Shown here in pieces: positions 1-12,206 of a stretch of DNA of 64,000 nt. This DNA comes from Leptoclinus maculatus (taxonomy: Eukaryota; Chordata; Actinopteri; Perciformes; Stichaeidae). The stretch is taken from positions 19,083,343 to 19,147,342 of the forward strand of contig JAVDOI010000009.1 in assembly GCA_032191485.1 (NCBI GenBank). Direction: 5' to 3'. Numbering within the stretch: the first letter of the stretch is position 1; every line of letters begins with the position of its first letter. Below the pieces are notes generated by a model that did not search any database, had not been told where the DNA came from, and was given only the letters and a program-made list of their open reading frames with translations. The position numbers and the translations under genes were made by a program.

Positions 1-306
1 GGTGAGGAGCGATCCTCTCTTGGCCTGCGTGAATGTACACAGTTAAAATCTAATTTTGAAAGAGTGTATCTTTATATACAAAATCATTATCTTAAATTAC
101 CACCGAAGACTAAACCCCCTCATTAAAAATAAACGTGAAAATGGTTTTATTTTGAAATACATGATAGGGAAGTACGTGTTCATTCTGTGAAACTTGTCAT
201 TTCCTCTTTGTACACTAGCTAGCAAACGCGCGCATCCTGTGCGAAACATCTCTTATTGAATTACTGTTATTTGTATCATTCCTATAGTCGTAGCTGCTAT
301 TTAAAG
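1..306 (+). promoter_or_regulatory. spcs3: 5' flank and 5' UTR of spcs3
   Basis: AT-rich flank followed by a short CpG-containing stretch at about 222-245 just upstream of the start codon. No TATA box at a useful distance is evident. This is inferred to hold the promoter and 5' UTR only because it directly precedes exon 1; the transcription start is not visible. Confidence 0.4.
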
Positions 307-3300
307 ATGAATACGGTTCTGTCGAGAGCCAACTCTCTGTTCGCCTTCTCCCTGAGCGTCATGGCGGCCTTAACATTTGGATGTTTCGTCACGACAGCTT
401 TCAAAGACAGAGGAGTTCCTGTGGACGTCCACGTCTCTAAAGTCATGCTGTAAGATTCGTTGTGGACTATCATGTGTAACAGCTGTTAGCATTAACGTTA
501 CGTGCTCTGTAGCTCTGTAACATGTATTACAGATGCTGTAACGCCCTTAACGTGGTAACGCACAGCGACAATGAGCAGTGCAAAGACAGCCGGTGCTCGG
601 TGCTTTTAGACGGTACTAGCGTCTAAAAGACACACCGAGCACGGCGTCCCGGTGGTGTTTGCTCAAACTCCCAGTTTGATATCGAGCGTTACGGTTCCGG
701 TTTGTTGAGTAAACGTTGGATAACTGTTACTGACTGCAGCTTGTATCGGTATGGAACTTAAACCAGACCAGCCGGAAGTGTGTGTCGAGTATTGAATTGC
801 TTTATTTATATGACGGACAGATGGAAATACAGCAAATATGGAAAACTATCAAGCGCTGCTAATTGTCACTGAATGCGTGGTCCCATTCTTAGTATTGATC
901 CTGAATTAGATCAATGGATTGCGTTACATCGAGATTAATATGAAAAGCAAAGTCATTTAACCAAAAACATTGGTACTAAATGTCACGTATCATCTTGGCG
1001 TCACACTTTTTCCAACCACACTCAACCGGATCAAACTATTTCATTAAATGAGCTATTTTATGTGATCAGAAAGGTTTAGAACATGTTTTTACAGAATGGA
1101 AACAGATCAGGGAACAGTCATTTTACAAATAGATGGGATTCTTTACTTTTGTAGTAAATACGAGTAACAATACAATCATCTTGATCTAAAATAGCTTGTG
1201 ATTAATGATACTATTTACAAGAAGGTACATCAGACCTCTAGGGTGTAGATGTTAAAATAACAAAAATGCAATTCATGTTAACAGCTGAACTGCATGTCTC
1301 AAAATACGTATGAACACAAGTTCATATGACACCTGTAGATGCTAATTATTTATTTAACTCACAGGTTATGATTGGTTTTCAATAAAGCATTTTATTTCAA
1401 TATGTATTAGAGAAATCAAAGCTGCTTTATAGCGTGACTCCAGTTAGAACTAATGTCATAAACACCAATCATTTGCTTTCATTCTAGCATATCCCGAACC
1501 CTTCACCCTCAGTCTCATGTGTTCAATGTATTCACCAACAGCTCTATAGCCTTCTTCTTCTTGCTCTTTAACCGACACTTCCTGTTTCCTCCCATCATTT
1601 ATCCTCCTCCTCTCTCTCTGTTTAACAGGAAGAACGTGGACGACTTCACAGGACCCAGAGAGCGCAGTGATCTGGGTTTCCTCACCTTCGACCTCTCGGC
1701 TGATATCCTTTAGAATACTGCTACTCAAAGTGACATGTGCATGTTTCACTGGTAAATGGGATCTCATTGATGTAGTGCCGTTTAGTCTCATGACCACTCA
1801 AAGTGCTTTACACTACATGTAAACATTGACATTTATTTCCTGATGGTAGAGGCTGCTACACTCACTCACACCGATTGTACAGGCTTTGGGAGCAATTTGG
1901 GTTCAATATCATGCCCGAGGACACTTCCACATGCGGACTGAAGCAGTAGGGGATCTCTGTTGTTTGCCAGGTGACATCTCGACACAAAAGAATTGGTTGT
2001 TGTGGTAGGGTTCAACACTAGGTCTTGGTTGTGAAGGTTTTCAGGTATCGGGTTCAAGTCACCTACTTGGAATAGAATCTTTGAATGTCCTGAAATACGG
2101 TAAACGGTATTCTTTTAATAACATGGTTCTCTTGGGTGGAGAGAATCCTTTGTAATAGGAGTGCTGTCCATTCGAACATGTCGCGTATACTCTACGTAGT
2201 CCTCCAGCATGACGGAGACGGTGTTGCTTGCGTTCGTGTATTCATTCAGACGTTTGGATCCTCATTGTTTTTATTACTTATCCTCAAAGTACGTACAAAG
2301 AAGAATCCGTCTGTGTTTGACATGTTCAGCAGTGAGCTTAGCTCAGTTCTTGAGTAAGTGTTGGCTGATGATTCGGCACGCTTACCAACAAGTTGGATCT
2401 TCAGCAGTGACAGCTCATGGGGGAGATTCAAGCACTTTAAAACACTTGGTGCCTGATGGCCAAATCGGTCAAATCTGACATGGTACATGTATTTTCATAG
2501 TCGGTGAGACGTATACTCTCCGAGGAAATCATAGAAAGACGACGCTGCAGAACTTGCCTGAGATTCCTTCTTCATCAAAGTAACCCAGTGATGGTTGTCT
2601 GTACATTCTTGAGTACACTGCAGACAGGAGCTGATCATTCAGCTCACTTTTGTTGGACTATTAACATGAACAAATAAAGGCTAAAATATCAGGGCTCAAG
2701 TTGTAGCCCACAGCATAACTCAATGAATCATGACAACAGTAAACGTCTTGTTTACATCACCCAAGGCATTAAGGGAACTGTAGTTTCAGAACTTCAAGCA
2801 GAATTATCCCTCAAATAGCAGAAACACAGAATAAGAGTGACCAGAAGTAGTTTCATGTTGCACTATCATATACTTTTGACATTACTAATACTGTGGAAAA
2901 AGAGACAAAACGTTGAACAATTGTAAACAGGTTATCAGAGATATTACTGCGTCCACCCCAATAGAGTGGAGATGAAGGAAATATTACTTTTAATGTTTGA
3001 TCCAAACATTAAAATGGCATTTAATAAACTCAACAGCGACCTGTTTCAATCAGTGCCCCTGTTAATCCACATATCGCACTGAATTTTCATCACTCTTTTT
3101 GTATTTCATGAATATTATTATAATTATACTACAGAAGTCCCTTAGAAATAGACCCATCTCTGTGTTCCATAAAAAGTGAACACGTTTCTATTGTGTTGGT
3201 GTGATGTTGACACGGTCCAGTGTAAGACAGAAGTAAACTCCCAGCTCTGGTTCCTGCAGGGTGAATGTCTCTTCTCTTCTTGTTCCTTAACTTGTCCTAC

Positions 3301-3537
3301 ATTTGCAGCCAATTTTTGACTGGAACGTTAAACAGCTGTTTCTCTATCTGTCTGCTGAGTACACCACAAAGAGCAACGTGAGTCATAGTCAACACACAGA
3401 CACACACACACACACACTACCTGTCTGCTGAGTACACCACAAAGAGCAACGTGAGTCATAGTCAACACACACACACACACACACACACTACCTGTCTGTT
3501 GAGTACACCACAAAGCAAGTCATTGTCAACACCATAC

Positions 3538-3603
<66 letters not shown>

Positions 3604-3932
3604 CCTGTCTGCTGAGTACACCACAAAGAGCAATGTAAGTCACAGTCGACTCTTGTTGGGAATTTGTGTTGTGTTGTAGAAGTGGTTCTGCATTGTGGCA
3701 TAGATATCTATATGGGTATGATAGATACAAAATGAAAGACGCATATAAGTCTTTCATATGAATCCACAATATCCAGTTTAAAATGCCTGCATTGATTACT
3801 GCAGATACAAAATGCAAACATTCTAAAATGTAAAATCCTTCTAGTAATACACTTAATTAGGTATACAGTAGCTCTACCACATATTGTACCTTACAAAGCT
3901 CATAATGGTAATGTTTCTGTCCATTTCATTTT

Positions 3933-4030
<98 letters not shown>

Positions 4031-6024
4031 TCAGTCTCTAAACCAGGTGGTGCTGTGGGATAAGATTGTTCTTCGAGGTGAAAACACCAAACTGAACCTC
4101 AGAGACATGAAATCCAAATACTTCTTCTTCGATGACGGGAATGGACTTCGGTTAGACCCACACACACACTTTTACTTTAACTTTTACATTTCATAGCAAT
4201 CTGCCCATTATGGGTCCATAAATGTGTTCAACACACGTCTCTCACTCGTTTCCTCTCAGTTTCATTGTTGTCTGTTCTCACTTGTAGCTCTGCTGGTGTC
4301 TTAACTATCTGTCCTACTGAATAGCATTTACTGCTTTTGTTCCTTTACATTTTATCTGCGGACTTCACAATAGATGTGGAAAACAAAATAAGCATTAATA
4401 AGAAAAGGAAAGTCCTCCGTTTTGTGTCCATCACCCTCCCTAAAGCCGCTAACAGTGACTTCAGACGGCCGCTCCGTAGGTCTGATAACGCCGCTGGACA
4501 CGCCGCTCACTAATCGCTCCATTAACAGCTGCTTCCTCCGTAATAATGCAGACTTTAACTGAACAACAGCTGCTAGTAAAGACAACAAGGTCAGCAACAC
4601 CTGTAATCAGTTGTTCATGTTAAATTAACCTGGTAGTCGATCGGTAATCAATGCTGTTGTTTGTGATCTTCCGGGTAAGGGTCACGTGATAGGGGCGTGA
4701 CGAATCAGGGAAGGACACGTCGTGACTGCTAAGAACCAATCAAGTAGCGAGCGCGGGTGTGGGCGTCATCGTTTCTAAACTTATATGTTTTCGACCGTCC
4801 ACACGAATACACAACCCGGAGTTTTCAAACTTCTCCGTCCTCTGGAGCGTTTTCAAACTCCTCTGTTTTCGGTGCTCGAAAACGGCGACGTAGTGTGGAC
4901 ACTCAGTGTAAACGTAGCAAAACATATGCGTTTTAATATGGAAACGGAGTAGTGTGGACATGGCATCAGTCCGGTGTTGAATAGATAGATCCACACTATC
5001 AGTCCATTTACAGAAAATCAACTTCTTGGTAACAGCAAAAGCTACAGATTGTTGATTGGGCGTTGGTCCTTTCATACCACATCAGGCTTCATAGAGACAA
5101 CAGAATACATAGAACCCATTCACTTAACATATTTTCAGCAGAATGGTCAACCCCACCTTATTTACTGTGATTGCAGTGACAGCGGTGTTAACAGTGCGAG
5201 TTGCATTAGTCTCTTCTAGACTAGAGTCTAGACTTCTAAATTGTGCAATCTGTGTTTGGCATCAGTGCGGACTGTGCAGCAGATTCTTTAGTAAAGCTAT
5301 GTAGCCTCTTCCAAATAAAATAGACGGGGTGAGGATGACCTGTGCCCTGATATTTAATAAAATTGAAATATTTTACTTGATTGGATAAGACAAATTGGTG
5401 TTGAATATTGCAGCAGTGTAGGCTGACGATACAACCAAGAGGCTATTCCATTCAGACTATAATCATAGTTTGGAGTCATTTTGGACCTAAAAAACTGCTA
5501 AATGTACTGGACTAATCCAGCAATATAGTATTCCATGAATGAAGGACAGAGAGTAGACTAATTAAAAAGAGAACGGTCATAATCAAAGCTGCCCAGGCTG
5601 ACATGTTCGTACTTTTAGCTCAACATTGGACAGTCTTCAAAAGTAACGTATCCTACATTTAACATGAATCTTTTATTCGAGCTCTCCTGTCTGATAAATA
5701 CCCACTTCTTTTGTTTTATCTCAGACAAAAGCTCCTCCAGAGACACAGGACATTATAGCACTGTAAATGTTGTGTTATAATGTAAATGTTTACACAAGCT
5801 TCTGATGAATACATTATAAAATCTGAGGTTAAAGTTTGAACATCTGTTATGTAACGTGACTGTCTGACTGTCACGTCTGTGTCGTCTCCAGGGCCAATAA
5901 GAACATCACTCTGTCGCTGTCATGGAACGTTGTTCCCAACGCCGGAGTCCTGCCTCTGGTGGCTGGAAGTGGACAAGTCAGCCTCCCTTTCCCAGATGCA
6001 TACGAGACCACCAGGAGCTATTAG
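307..6024 (+). CDS. spcs3: Signal peptidase complex subunit 3 (SPC22/23), 5 coding exons
   Basis: Exons: 307-449, 1629-1702, 3301-3377, 4035-4150, 5892-6024. They total 543 nt, 180 aa plus stop, which is the remembered length of the vertebrate protein, and all phases close. The protein is a single-pass type II ER membrane subunit that helps signal peptidase remove signal peptides in the lumen. Exon 1 starts MNTVLSRANSLFAF and runs into a hydrophobic anchor at about residues 12-33. Exon 2 contains DFTGPRERSDLGF, exon 3 IFDWNVKQLFLYLSAEY, exon 4 NQVVLWDKIVLRG and KYFFFDDGNGL, and exon 5 SWNVVPNAG with the end TTRSY. These match the SPCS3 family in order. The second intron has AT-AC ends (separate entry); the other three are GT-AG. 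The upstream in-frame Met at 256 is not used because the family starts at 307. The gene converges on kdm2a. Confidence 0.96.
1703..3300 (+). other. spcs3: U12-type AT-AC intron of spcs3
   Basis: Exon 2 cannot end at a GT: its frame runs into TAG soon after codons for LSAD. The sequence from 1703 is ATATCCTT, the consensus 5' splice site of the minor spliceosome AT-AC class. At the other end TTCCTTAAC (3283-3291) is a perfect U12 branch-point consensus. It lies about 10 nt before an AC (3299-3300), which is the spacing usual for U12 introns. Joining 1702 to 3301 keeps phase 1 and restores the family sequence SADLQPIFDWNV. No competing GT-AG pair gives the conserved protein. Confidence 0.92.
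1797..2065. repeat. Diverged L2-tail-type interspersed repeat
   Basis: Shares a CTCAAAG(C/T)GCTTTACACTAC block, a GGGAGCAATTTGGGTT block and a GGACAC(T/A)TC(C/G)ACATG block, in the same order, with the better copies at 25.6 and 37.7 kb. It lies inside the U12-type intron of spcs3. Class is inferred from the stem of the L2 3' tail; no coding sequence. Confidence 0.55.
3345..3650 (+). repeat. CA-rich minisatellite that repeats the end of spcs3 exon 3 and its donor site
   Basis: A unit starting CTGTCTGCTGAGTACACC, running through the last codons of exon 3 and the 5' splice site and ending in a CA run, occurs four times: the real exon end, then near 3421, 3491 and 3605. GTGAGT follows the exon codons at 3378 (used) and 3451. 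The fourth copy has GTAAGT at 3635. The third copy is deleted at this point. The CA run between copies 3 and 4 spans about 3540-3600. Confidence 0.9.
3934..4029 (+). repeat. (CT)n(GT)n microsatellite at the acceptor of spcs3 exon 4
   Basis: An uninterrupted CT run is followed by about 30 GT units and then CTCAG, the acceptor before 4035. The CT block can act as the polypyrimidine tract, although the GT run separates it from the AG. Confidence 0.95.
4715..4965. repeat. Short interspersed non-autonomous repeat, class unknown
   Basis: Contains the motif family GTGTGGAC, GTTTTCAAACT, CGTTTTCGG-like and AAACATATGCGTTTT. I recognise this as a dispersed fish repeat but cannot assign its class. It lies in spcs3 intron 4. 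Ends are approximate. Confidence 0.4.
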
Positions 6025-6109
6025 TCAGACGCAAACACACACATGATGATGACTCACACACACTGTATGCTGGTGTTTCTTCATAGATGTAAATTAATTT
6101 TTGGTTTGT

Positions 6110-6115
6110 AATAAA
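6110..6115 (+). terminator. spcs3: Poly(A) signal of spcs3
   Basis: AATAAA 86 nt after the stop codon, followed by a GT-rich stretch (ATCTGTGTGTTTG). This gives a short 3' UTR. Confidence 0.8.
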
Positions 6116-6124
6116 AGATGAGAT

Positions 6125-7030
6125 TGGAACATCTGTGTGTTTGAAAGGATTTTTTTAAAGCAGGTACACTGATGATAAAGGGTCAGTCCACCCAATCACA
6201 AACTAATACATGTGGCCACTTATTCTATGTGCAGACATTAATGGTGTTTCATTTCCGAACATGAAGCGATGTAAAAGTGCAGTGCCTTTAACAGCTGAAT
6301 ATACTTGTGAATGACAAAGAAGCTTTTATACATCGTCAGTGAGAAAAGGTGACGCATCTAAAATGTGTGCTCATATTGTTTGTGCTGGTTGACTTTGAAA
6401 TCCAGTTCAGAATTGGGTCTTTTCACTGGTTCTGATCCACTGTGTTCAACAGCATCACAGTGAATAGATTCAAGGTGTATATGAGACACATTTTTGGTGT
6501 GAAATAAGTGTCTTATATTTTGTCTTTAAAATGGCTTTTGGTTGAGACGATGAGATGCTGCTGAGAAGAAGCCGGTGTCGGTCAGCTGTGTTGGTGAAGC
6601 AGCCCCCTCTGCTGCCCACAAACTAAAGAGAACAGCACCTGCTTCTGCTGTAGTGGTCTGACTGACTGACCTTGTCCCAATGTTTGAGTAAATGTAATAC
6701 TCCAGGCTGAACACACGTGAGCCGTCCTCTTTGTTTACACGTCTCCATGCGTCCACTGGTTACCCCGTGTTTAACGTCACATTGCAATGATTTGTGGGTA
6801 ATTCCCTTAGGCTAAGTCTGCATCTAATGCCGACTTACGGAAAGGGTTCATAAAGGGCTCAAAATGTCTGCAAGAGAGCCTCAAACACTCCATGATCTGA
6901 CAGTGGGACATCCATAAACCCTCACGGACAGTGAGTCAGTGTGTAGAATACTTCAGACGTTTGTCTGTGGGGAACACATTGCTTTAGCTCCGGCACAAAT
7001 GCCTACAAATAGAAAGTTCAAACATTCACA
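6125..7030. other. Convergent intergenic spacer between spcs3 and kdm2a
   Basis: No conserved coding sequence or recognisable repeat family was seen. Short open frames here have no family resemblance. Confidence 0.5.
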
Positions 7031-7036
7031 TTTATT
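7031..7036 (-). terminator. kdm2a: Candidate poly(A) signal of kdm2a
   Basis: AATAAA on the minus strand, 723 nt after the kdm2a stop codon. It is the clearest candidate before the gene meets spcs3. 7037-7758 would then be 3' UTR. Confidence 0.5.
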
Positions 7037-7758
7037 ATAAGTGTTCACTGTTAGAAAAAAACCCATTTACAATTTCAATTGAGTGAATCTCAATGAAGCA
7101 TAAAATAAACACATATATACACACACACATGGCATTCACTGTGCACAGAACACCACTCAGTTACACGTGGAGTCTGTTCCAGTTCAGTGAGCAAATTAGT
7201 TTCTGTATTTTTACTCCCAAAAATAATTGCGAGACCTCTTACAAAGCAGTCACATCCTGCGTCAGCCTGTACACAGTAAAGGTGGTTCCATGTTCAGCCA
7301 GACTTCTGGTTAAACATTATGTGAAAAGAATATCAACCTTCGAGAAGTCACAGAAATCTGTGGAGGCAAGACTCTTTAAAGAAGTATTCTGACATTTTGG
7401 AAAAAAGATTGTTTGTAGTCTTGCCAGATGAAACGACTGATATCCATTTGAAGCAATGAGAAACTGCTGACCAGGCTCCATAAATGGTGAAAATGATACA
7501 ACTGAAAGAGGTTATTTATATGTTGAATCAAAAGACATTGTGATTTTAGGAGCTTTGGAGTCAGTTTGGTCAGGTTTAATGTTTCCAACAGTTTGAAAAA
7601 CAACCTACACAAAAGGTTGAGCATACACGTTCTTTTTGTCAGTCTCTTTATGCAACAGTTGCCCCTTTCACACAGCTTGTTCAAGGCGGGACTGTTGCCC
7701 CACTATTCTGTATAAAAAAGGTACAGACGCGGACCGGGTGGGGCACAAAGTGTTTTTG

Positions 7759-10186
7759 TTAATCCAGGCGCTGGATGAGCTTCTCCTCCATCATACAGTA
7801 GAGGGCGACATGGGACAGGTCAGCGATGAAGGCGTCACAGGCACGTCTGCTGATGCTTTTACAGCCTCTGAGGTCCAGCAGAGTCAGAGAGGAGAGACGC
7901 TTTAGGTAGGACAGACAGCCGTCTGTCAGCTCACTGCAACCTGGACACAGACAGACAGAAAAAGTTTTTAAAAGAAAAAGTTTTAGACAATTAAAGCTGC
8001 AAGCAGCATTGATCAGGCCCTCGCATATACACACACGTCGAGGGTACTGGCAGGACTCTGGTGGATGTGGTCATGCATTTCTGCGTGCACGAGTTAAACG
8101 GTATTTCATGTGTCGACCTGCGGCGTAGCCAGGTCATTTTGCCAGGTCTTAAGCCTAGAATGTTTTGAGTGTACCTCCGAATACAATCATAACTGTAATT
8201 CTGTAAAAATCGACAAAAAACTGAATGTGTGTAACATAACAGACTGTCAAAGTAAATGCAGGTCATTTGTTTGTGCAGGTAGCTCTGACAATCACTGCTG
8301 AGTGACTCAAAGCTGGAAGCGTCGAGGAGAAATAGGAGAATGTATAGTTCCATGCATTAAAAAACATATTTTTGTAAAGAAATAAGTTTAAGCCAAAAGC
8401 TGAGCCAATGTAGAATAATCTATCATACAAATTAGGCTGGTGCGGTTTGATTTTATTATACAAATTAAATCCAAAACGAAAAAAAAAAAAATTATATTTA
8501 CTATTAATGAAAACTCCAAGTACAAGCGCGATTTGGAAACCTTTTTTATCCTATTTCTGCTCTCCAAACATCTTAGTTTGCACATATTTAGATCAGAGAA
8601 GTCTTTTTCTGGTGGTGTGCCCACGAACCCTGTTACAGTAATAAGTTCAGTGTTTGGGCCGCTGTAATTATAGAATCCTGCTTACGTCCGTGCTTACCAG
8701 TAGGTGGCGCTATAACTATGAGTTAATATTGGCATGCAGAAGTCCTAAAGTCATGACAGTCATCAAGCATGGACCCCGAAGACTTTCTTTTAAGTCTACA
8801 TGTGATACATCTGCTTTCCAAATGTTACACATCTAGGTGAAACGTACTGCGAGAGCTGCATTGTCGAAACATTGTAGGGGGCGCTATCGAGCCGACTTGC
8901 CACTCTGAAGCATTAAAATCACATCAGATAACTACATTCAGGATTTTAAATGCCTGTGCCATGTTTGGTTATGTTTTGAGCATGTTTAGCCCCTCAAAAA
9001 CACCGTTGTTTTTCACGGCGAAGACTGCGTTGCAACGGCGTCCGACGAAACATCAAAAGCTTCATGAACTTCTTACATTTGTGTGGAACTAACTTGATGT
9101 TGATCTGATTTACCTACTAAGAGAAACCATCCAAAGTATAGAGACTTTAACTTGCTGTTACCAGTAGGTGGCGCTATGACTATGATTCTAAATTGTCATA
9201 TAGATGTGTTCCGGGTCAGGATGTTATGACATACGAGAAATTTGGAGTCGATTAGACAAGAGTTACAACAACTTCCTGTTTCATGGCGAATGGTGTTTTT
9301 TACCCACCTGCCAGTGTGAGTTCAGTGAGACTGTTGCGGGTGTGAGTCCCGGCTGCTGCCAGCAGGGCGATAGACGAGTCTGTTATGTCCTTGCAGTGAG
9401 CCAGGTCCAGTCTCTCCAGCTGGGGCATGTGGCGCTGAAGCAGCCTCAGAGTGGACTCACTGACGTCCAAACCGGAAAGACGCAGCGTCACCATGTTCCT
9501 CAGTCTGCTGCGAGACGACTCTGAACCTGCAGGAACAGACGGAGATGGAGGAAAACGTCACATGAGCTGGATCGATCAATACTGGAGATACAGGATTCAT
9601 TTTAGTGAACCCAGTGGCGCGGTGCAGCTCGCCCTGCCCACTACGTCAGGGACGCGGCAACACGCCACTACAAGTTGCATTTAGTTGTGCAACCCCGTTT
9701 TGCAATTATAGGACCTATAACAACACGTTTGACCTCAGTCTGATGCTGGTTGCGCAGAACTTAACCAGTGGATCTGCTGTGTGTAATTGTGGTTTAGTTA
9801 GAGACAGCAGGAACAGTGACTAGCTGCCTTCACACAGATGAACAGAGGGACCAGTAAAGGAAAAGGCCTTCAGTATAGACTACCAACTGTTGTGGATCAG
9901 AGCGCTCATGAATCTTTCTTTGGCCTCTCATAATGGGAATACAGTCACTGAGCTTTGATGGCGCTCATTTCTGCTGCTACTGACCAGGCGGGATGATGAT
10001 CTCTTTAATCTGGGCATCTTTAAGACCTTCACACCAGCGCAGGTCCAGCAGCCGCAGGTAGGGCAGAGTGGGAGAGACCATCGCTGACAGACAGGACCAG
10101 GACAGACCAGTTACCTTCAACTCCCTGAGACCTGAAGACAAAGACAGAGAGAGGGGGGTGTAATGAGACATGCAGGCACAGGAGGA

Positions 10187-10227
<41 letters not shown>

Positions 10228-11098
10228 CTACCTGGGAGCCTTGTGAGCAGACAGTTAAGCTGTCTCTTGGCCAGGGGGGTCCAGGACAGGTCCAGAGAGG
10301 TGGGCTGGCGTTTAATGATGCCTGCCAGGGCCTGGTTACTGAGCGGGCTGCACCGACTCACGTCCACGTGGCTCCACAGACGCTTGTCACAGCTCCTGCA
10401 CATGACAACGAGACACGATTGGTTTTTTTCACAAGCTGTGTGGGAGCACTGCTTGTGAGCACTGCACAAGACTCAAACACAAACTGGATGTTGAGTGTGG
10501 GTATTTTTTGTTGCTTAAAAGAGGGCGACGTACCACTTGTACCAGGCCTTGCAGACGGTCATGCAGGCCAGCAGCTCGGCTCTGTTCAAGTACCTGAACA
10601 CAGACACCCACACCTCCTTCTCCCCTCCTCTCTCGTTGCCCACGTCCTTAAAGGACGGCAGGGACAGCAGGGAAGGCGGAGACAGGGAGGAGGGCGCAGG
10701 AGGAGCAGCGGCTTCCTCTTCCTCAGAAGAAGTCGCGGAGTGATCTCTAGGGCCTCTGTCGCCGTAGTTACCCCGCAGACGTGGCCTATCAGATCAAAAA
10801 TATCAAATGTTTTACTAAACTAGTTCAACCTTAATTACATATATCCTTTAGCTTTCTTCCATGTACCAAAAACATACTGAACTGTGATCACAAAACACAG
10901 TACTCTACATATTACAACCTGGGATTTAGAAGTTATCAACCTCTAACAATACAAATACTTCAAACAGATGAGACGTAGAGGGTGTGACAATTTAACATTA
11001 CCCAGATAATCTCATGCTCCCACCTCCTGCCGTGAGCCGTTTGTTGGCTTCTTTGGTCTTAAAGTAAATGTGTATGCGAGTTTAGGAGGTTTTATATC

Positions 11099-11133
<35 letters not shown>

Positions 11134-12128
11134 CTGTGGTCATGTATTAAAGCGATTTGATCGTGTGTTGAGCTCTACCTGCCAGGTCCTCTTGGGGTTA
11201 CGCTGTCAGCTGTGGTGTCAACGCTCCTGAGTCGTGACGCTTTGGACAGAGCAGTCTTTCTCTGGATGAAGCCCTGCAGACCACCAGCACCCGCTGCTGT
11301 CCTCAGACCCATGGCTGCTTCTAGCTTTGGAACTATGGAGCCTGAGGAGACCACAACATGACTCTGTTGGAGTAGAACTCGTTCCCGTTTTACTTTGCAG
11401 TTCAATTATGGAAAGACACACACACACATTTACACATACAGTATACACACACATACAGTATACACACACACACACACACACCATTTTCCCCAGTAAATAT
11501 AAAGGATATATATATACGTATTAGGGGTGGGAAAAAAAAATCGTTACAGCATAGTATCGCGATATTTTGCGTGGCGATATTGTATCGACACACAGAAGCC
11601 AAGTATCGATCTTTTATTATATAAACTATAAACGTTTTGGTACTAGAACAATAAAATCAATTGCTTTTTCAGTCCACTAGATGGTGCTGAGTTGTTTTCT
11701 GGTGAGGTCAGCAGAGGTCCCGGCTCAGCGTGATCGGTAGGAAGAACAAAGATGGAGACATCGGAGAAAGAAATCAGAAATGCGCCGTCCGTGTTTAAAT
11801 CAGACGTCCGGACTTATTTGGGATATTTTAACAAGGAAGGGAAGAAGGACATGGATATGACATGCATGTAACATGTATGACAGTGTTGGTCAGTCTGTCT
11901 GCTTGACAATCAATAAAAATGATTGAAGTGAGATGAACAGACTGAAAACTTATCTTATTAGATAAAACATGTTGACACAGTTTTCCTTTGGGGACATAAT
12001 TTGAAGTTGAAAAAAGTAATAAATCGCAATACTCAGCATATCGCAGTATCGTGATAATATCGTATCGTGACCCAAGTATCGTGATAATATCGTATCGCGG
12101 GACCTCTGGTGATTCCCACCCCTAATTA

Positions 12129-12206
<78 letters not shown>

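Larger units (their letters stand above)
7991..9295. repeat. Unclassified interspersed repeat filling the last kdm2a intron
   Basis: Begins with AATTAAAGCTGCAAGCAGC and continues with CCCTCGCA, a sequence I recognise as widespread in fish genomes. It contains two copies of a block with CCAGTAGGTGGCGCTAT about 464 bp apart, and a related GGGGGGCGCTATCGAG at about 8876. No protein-coding remnant was recognised, so the class is open. Confidence 0.6.

Noticed and set aside
3328..4196. Cys/Val-rich and similar open frames in the 3.3-4.2 kb repeats
   Set aside because: They are translations of CA/TG runs; only exon 4 of spcs3 within the last one is real.
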